Of a DNA stretch of 53,730 nt, positions 47,097 through 53,730 are shown one piece after another (the first letter of the stretch is position 1; every line of letters begins with the position of its first letter). Below the pieces are notes generated by a model. The model had not been told where the DNA came from. It searched no databases and worked only from the letters and a program-made list of their open reading frames with translations. The stretch is taken from assembly GCA_029204225.1 (NCBI GenBank), contig CM055098.1, forward strand, positions 48,506,358 to 48,560,087. Direction: 5' to 3'. Origin of the DNA: Diphasiastrum complanatum (lineage: Eukaryota; Streptophyta; Lycopodiopsida; Lycopodiales; Lycopodiaceae). Made by a program: the position numbers and the translations under genes.

Positions 47097-48042
47097 CTCT
47101 CAAATTTCGACAACCATTTTTAGTAGGTTGACTCAGCTTTTCTTTAGACTGCAAATTGTGGCTACATTCCACGTAGTCTGAAATGTGTGAAATTTCATCT
47201 TCTCAACTTCACTTTTGTTCTAAAAAAAGGCTGAAAAGCTTTTTGCTGACAAAGCTAATTGTCTTGAATAAAAAGCTTAACTTATATCATGTTTTGTACA
47301 TTCTAGAATTATTTTTCATTTTGATATATGGTTATGACTCGTAAGTGTTGTAGCTGATAATTTTTCCTATTTCAGACATTGGTATTGTCTTGAAAGCTAT
47401 GCCTCAATTGCTATCTGTCACAGTTGTACATGTATGCTATTTTGTCCAGACTCCAGGATATGTATATGCAACTCTTACCCTTAACTAAGATATCATTTTT
47501 CTTTGGACTTGTGTTTGTCCATGTTTGTTTGAGATTGAGAGAGTTTTGGGATTTAGCCATCTTTTGTATGTATTGAAAGCCCAAAATGGTCATTCTGACT
47601 TTTGTCCATCAATCTGATATGTTTTAATAACCTAAGTTGGTCAGCCAGTTTATTAATTTGTCTATTTTTTGCAGCCTCTGTGTAAAGAAAGCACTCCGCC
47701 ATCTTGATGTTCCAGCTTTGTTCTTCTATTATCTGAGCTTGTAGCTCAATGTTAACAATGATTTGTGTACTTTTGCTTTATGTTTGTCTTCTTATGGTTT
47801 GTTTTCTCAGCTGCCACATGTTCCATGTATTCCACTTCAATAAATTTTCTCTCTTCTTTTTGGCAAAGTGACTATACCTCTTGATGTTACATGTGTATAA
47901 TTAATCATGTTGCATTTTCAATTTTACATTTGTTGTTTCAAGATTATGCAGCATGTACCAAATAGTTCATTTGTACTTTTTGAAATGCTATTGTGATTGA
48001 TCTCTAAATCATGATTCTAAAATATCTTTTACTTTGTCATAG
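47097..48042. other. Probable intron of the UPL5-like gene
   Basis: T-rich sequence with no recognisable exon, ending in a polypyrimidine stretch and CATAG acceptor at 48,042. The upstream half of the HECT domain should lie before it but was not found in the window. Confidence 0.4.
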
Positions 48043-49361
<1,319 letters not shown>

Positions 49362-52300
49362 CTTTCTAGATTTTTGGCTTATGATAAAATTAAATAGGTT
49401 CACAATATGTAAAGTTTTTCCGTATTCTGTATGCACATTATGAAGCTTTAAGAGCTGCGTTCTAGCTGTAAAGAACAGAAAATTATCCACTTCAATAGGG
49501 TTAGGAAGGGACGATTTTTTTGGTGTGTGGGGCAGAATTGGACTAATTTGGTCTTCATATCCACGTTCTGAAATGAATTGCAAATCTGTCAACATTTGAG
49601 AATGAGCAAGCAGATTTGTCCAAGTGAAAATCATGTTGCAACGTACATCAGTAAAAGCTTTTACGTGAATTATATGAATCATAAGCCTTGAGATTATCTC
49701 ATGAGTTTTGAAATTTTGAGATATAGCTGTTACACTTGGTCCTAACATTTAACATTTTAGATTCTTATTTTAGCATTTACTGTTGATCTGATTACACAAA
49801 ACAAGAAATCTGTGTGGAGAATCACCCTGCTGGTTAACAATCTACCACAACAATGTAATAAGGCTATAAGCAACTTGCAGGAGGAATGTTGAAGTTTACA
49901 AACAATTTTTTTATAGTGTCAAAATTTGGTGTTTTTTCAGCAGGCTAGCCGAAAGTGGAAGATTTCACTGGTAAAAAAATTGGAATGAAAATCTATGCAT
50001 TTAAGATTGGTTGTAGAATGTAGAAATTGTTTATGGGCTTTTAGTCTCTAAAATCATTGCAATTCATTAGTCTGTTGTTGGAAATCGCTCTAAAAGTTTG
50101 TGTTTTGATGAAGAAAGCAATGATGTTTTGATTATATTTTTGTATGTTCTAGTATCTACTAGCACATTTCATTGTTTTCTGAAGCTGGTCCATTGTATTG
50201 AATTTTGGTAATCATGCTTGTTGCATCTTGCATGTAACAGAAGGTAATTCAACCAATTTTTATGCTGAAAAGTGTCTTGGTATCTCACACTTTGACTGAG
50301 TTTTTTTAGCATCACGGGGGGACATGACATTTCTTTCCACAAGTCATTTTATTTTGAGTTTTCTCGACATTCTTAAGGTATCGACGTGCTACCTAAAACT
50401 AACTGGATTTATGTGCCAGGTCCAGACTTAACTGCAAAGGCTATTTAGTGTTGATCGTGTGTCAAAGTCTTCTTAGAGGTATGAAGTGCCAAAAACATTG
50501 ATTACTTAAGAATGAGTTTGACATAAATAAAAGATAATTCTGAGGTCTTCAGTTTAGAATATTTCATGTAAAAGAAGGATTGGTTTTGAAGCTTTAGCTC
50601 ATATCACCATATGAATGAAGCTTTTGGCTTCCATTTTCAAGTGTAGTACACTCTTTGTAATTCTATGTATATCAATAGACTAACAAATGAATGCTAATTT
50701 TAGATTTTAATGTATAAGTTACATCTTTTTTCTTTCTTTTTTATAGATTTATATAGTCTTTGTTATTCTGCCTGGAACAGGGTTTGTTTTATTACTTTTG
50801 CCTATTAATAAAAGGAGTTTATTTACTTTTCTATATAATGAAAGACTAGCTTTGAAGATCTTGGTAAGTGGTGAGTTGGTGAAGAGTTTACTTCCTCTAT
50901 GATTGAGGTAAGAAGTTAAGACTCCAAATGGCTGCACAAATGAGGACATTAATTAAAAAAAAATGCTAAATCAGGTTTAACTTGGTCTAAGACATTTTGC
51001 TAATGGATAAATACCAAGTCAAATTTAAAGAGATAACAAAGTATAACATGTTTCAAGGCACATATGTTTTTGCCTTTCAAACTTGCAAATTCTACATGGA
51101 AATGTCAAGGAAAAAAAGCTTAAAATGCATTGTTGCTTGCAAGTAATTTGGTACACATTATAAAGTAAAAATTTGCAAATGTTGTCCTCCATTGCAACCA
51201 AGTTGGATAAGGATCTGACATGTGCAACGGGGACCTTGGCTTGAATGTTGCTCCATGCATGGAAAGGGATAACAAAAAGATTATGCTCCAAAAACTATGT
51301 GTTCATCAACTTAGACCATTGAATATGTCATGTAACAACATGGCCAGGGATCATAATGTTGAAATGTAGGATTTAGAATCTCATTCCCTAGAAAATGAGT
51401 GAGTTGTGAGATCTAATGTTTACAAAATTGATAAACTATGTGAAATGGCAATTAACTTGGTGGTCGAAATATGTACAAACAAGCTATCAAAAATTGAAGT
51501 GTGAAGTTTTATCTTATTGTTCTTATACCTTAAAAAGCTAGATTAATCTCTAGAACATTGTCTAGAGTAAGTGCTCATCTCAATTACCCAACAAAGAGCA
51601 TGCTCACAATCAAACAAGAGATGAGAGTGAGTTGTGCATACATTGATTTATAATTTCTACTTATTTGAGTTTATCATTGCCATGGGTTAAGGTATCCCAA
51701 CACTCAATAATTAGAAGTTTGCTTAGCAGATTCTTTTCTCCTAGCAATTGTTCATGTATATGTATAGGAGAAAATAATCTTCTAAGCAAACAATTACTAT
51801 ATGGCACTTGTTGAACGAAACTTTCATTCATCATCATTGATAATTCACCTTGGCAATTGCAATATCCCATTGGTCTTGTAGAGTAATGAGAAATACTCTG
51901 ATATGGCCTTGTCAAAAACAAGACAGGGTTGGTGACACTAAATCTACCATCATTGATAGCAGATATTGTAAGATATGGCTTGAAATGCATGGAAGGAGAA
52001 GATACTATTCCCATTAGTATCTTTAGATCATGAGATTCATAAAATGAGTCACTTTTAGTTTTCTGATTCTCAAATTTGGTTTGTTATATCTAGTGGTTGG
52101 AAATCTCATCAGAAAATGGAAAGACATATAGATTTGAGATTGGAGGAGTGGAGATAAAATGTTAATTCCCTAGGGAGAGTGCTCTTGTCTGAGAATAGTA
52201 GAAGATGACGGAATATCAGTTTCCTCTACGTCGTGCAATAACTCATTTCGTATAATGTCTATGTTCGATTATTGATCTGGTAAATGTTGTGATAATGTAG

Positions 52301-52400
52301 AAGTTCTCAAGGAACTTCTCGATTGAGCAGCAAGTTTAATTGTTGGTTGCCATGGTGCTCATGTGGTGTTGTTGTGAGGATCCTATCGTGATTCATACCT
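49362..52400. other. 3' flank and intergenic, no recognisable gene
   Basis: AT-rich sequence without a coding family on either strand. The first few hundred bases would be the 3' UTR of the HECT gene, though no clear poly(A) signal could be chosen among many A/T-rich candidates. It ends at a minus-strand gypsy pol fragment. Confidence 0.45.
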
Positions 52401-52415
52401 GATGTGTCGGGTAGG

Positions 52416-53730
52416 TTAGGATCTTGTTGGGTTGTTTTGGAGAGTCTTTGAAACTATGTTTATGAATGTAACTAACTTAGTTAATTTGTCCACCACAACC
52501 CAAATATAATCATTTTGTGGTTGGGTCTTTGGAAGTCCAACTAGATAATCCATCGACATGCTTTTCCATCTCTTATTAGGGATATCCAATGGATGCAACC
52601 AACCACCAGCCTTAAGAAGCTCAACCTTAACTAGTTGACAGGGCTTCCATTTAATCACATATGACTCGACGTATGGCTTGAATTTTGGCCAATAAAACTC
52701 TCTTCTGACAAAAGTCAGAGTCTTGTGTATACCAATATGTCATGCATAGGATATGTCATGCATTCAAACAAAATCTTGCGTTTGAGCTCATCATCACCAG
52801 GTACACAAACCTTTCCATTCCGAAATAACAATCCATCTCCAATGGTTCCACAATTTTCTTATATTTCTTTGTTAGTTGAGACCCTTGTGAACTTGACTCA
52901 ATAATGTCCTCATTTCTTCCGGTTTGAACAATTCCAAATACCGTACCAAAATGGGAATCGTTCTCACATTTTTCTCTTATCGAAAGATATAGATCCGTGG
53001 AAATATGGGTGAATGACAACTCGTTCAATTCACCAATCCGACTAGGAGCATCCGCTCCTTGATTCGAACTGCCTCTTACATAACAAATTCCATGATCAAA
53101 TTCTCGTACCAATTCGACCCATAGGGCTTTTCTTCCCCTAAGATCATGCTAATTGCAACAGTACTTAAGAGGCTGGTGATCCATATACAAATAAACTTAC
53201 TACCATACAAGCAGTGTCTCCACGTTCTAAGTGCATGGATAAGTGCAAATAATTCATTGTCATGTGTAGTATAACGCAATTGAAGATCCATGACTTTTTT
53301 GCTTTCAAATGCTAGTGGCCTATCATTCTGTAATAGAACTCCTCCAATTGCAATATCACTTGCGTCAGTTCTCATGACGTAAGGTAAATCTAGATCTGCA
53401 AATTGTAACACGGGAGCTAAACCAACTAGAGTTTCAAGTTTCTCAAAACACTGATTCAATTTCTCATTCCAAGCAGTAGGCAGACTAGGGTGATTTCTCT
53501 TTTTCTTGTTAGTAACAATCACTTTTGTCAAATTATTGAGCGAAGTTGCTACTTTAGCATAATCCTTAATGAATCACCCCAAAAATGATCTAACTTGCCC
53601 TGACAGTTTGCAAAATCAACCAATCAACCACTATCTTGATTTTTTTGTTGAATGTTGCTGGAACATTTGTTAACCCAAAAGGCAACACTAAGAACTCATA
53701 ATGTGGTACGAAATCTAGTCTTTTGACATC
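52416..53730 (-). pseudogene. Ty3/gypsy pol fragment (RT, RNase H, integrase start), decayed
   Basis: Reading minus from the window edge: RT palm with YEFLVLPFGLTNVPATF (53,700-53,640). This joins almost directly to the end of RT (FIKDYAKVA near 53,565), so the part with the catalytic YxDD box has been deleted. RNase H follows with MRTDASDIAIGGVLL, RPLAFESKK and THDNELFAL, a frameshift near 53,200 before MDHQPLKY, and CYVRGSSNQGADAPSR at its end. Integrase keeps only PCQLVKVELLKAGGWLHP, SMDYLVGLPKTQ and IWVVVDKLTK and then stops near 52,416. The element continues to the right of the window. Its orientation is opposite to the gypsy gag at 45.5 kb, so the two are not one simple insertion. Confidence 0.88.

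Overview
The window looks like intergenic nuclear DNA of a land plant, most likely a seed plant; the species cannot be read from it. It is AT-rich, has GT-AG introns and plant-type Ty1/copia, Ty3/gypsy, L1-like LINE and CACTA elements, and it carries pieces of two plant gene families (a VQ-motif regulator and a UPL5-like HECT ubiquitin ligase). No bacterial-type operon, CRISPR array, rRNA or convincing tRNA was seen. Most of the sequence is decayed transposon.

Layout. 1-3.6 kb: no recognisable gene. 3.58-4.23 kb (minus): an intact, intronless VQ-motif gene of 218 codons, the best candidate for a live gene. Its upstream DNA (4.48-5.54 kb) holds six CACGTG G-boxes, mostly inside a degenerate repeated unit. 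8.2-8.9 kb (minus): LINE tail with poly(A). 11.27-18.04 kb (plus): a complete-length Ty1/copia insertion with both LTRs, a perfect 5-bp target duplication, a primer site and a polypurine tract, but a gag-pol broken by stops, frameshifts and loss of half the reverse transcriptase. 23.39-24.42 kb (minus): one LTR of another copia-like element, with a ten-unit 9-bp array in its presumed promoter. A CACTA transposon begins at 24.50 kb, just inside that element, and is cut off at about 29.92 kb. It carries a decayed TNP2 gene on plus and a second transposon gene on minus, separated by a 221-bp GA microsatellite.

From 29.92 to 41.95 kb two inverted copies of a roughly 0.9-kb repeat face each other. 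The segment between them contains a LINE that has lost its 3' end, a copia gag relic, a copia gag/RT deletion relic and, on minus, the broken ubiquitin-like N-terminal part of a UPL5-type gene. Beyond the repeats are a strikingly thymine-poor segment (42.08-42.87 kb), a Ty3/gypsy 5' half (LTR, primer site, gag, protease; 43.17-46.85 kb) and, on plus, the HECT C-terminal exons of a UPL5-type gene (48.04-49.36 kb) with one frameshift. The window closes with a minus-strand gypsy pol fragment.

The most interesting reading is that the two UPL5 pieces, which point away from each other, are halves of one gene split when the DNA between the inverted repeats flipped. Flipping 30.84-41.04 kb back puts both on plus in the right order. 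This is inference and is set out with its tests in the findings.
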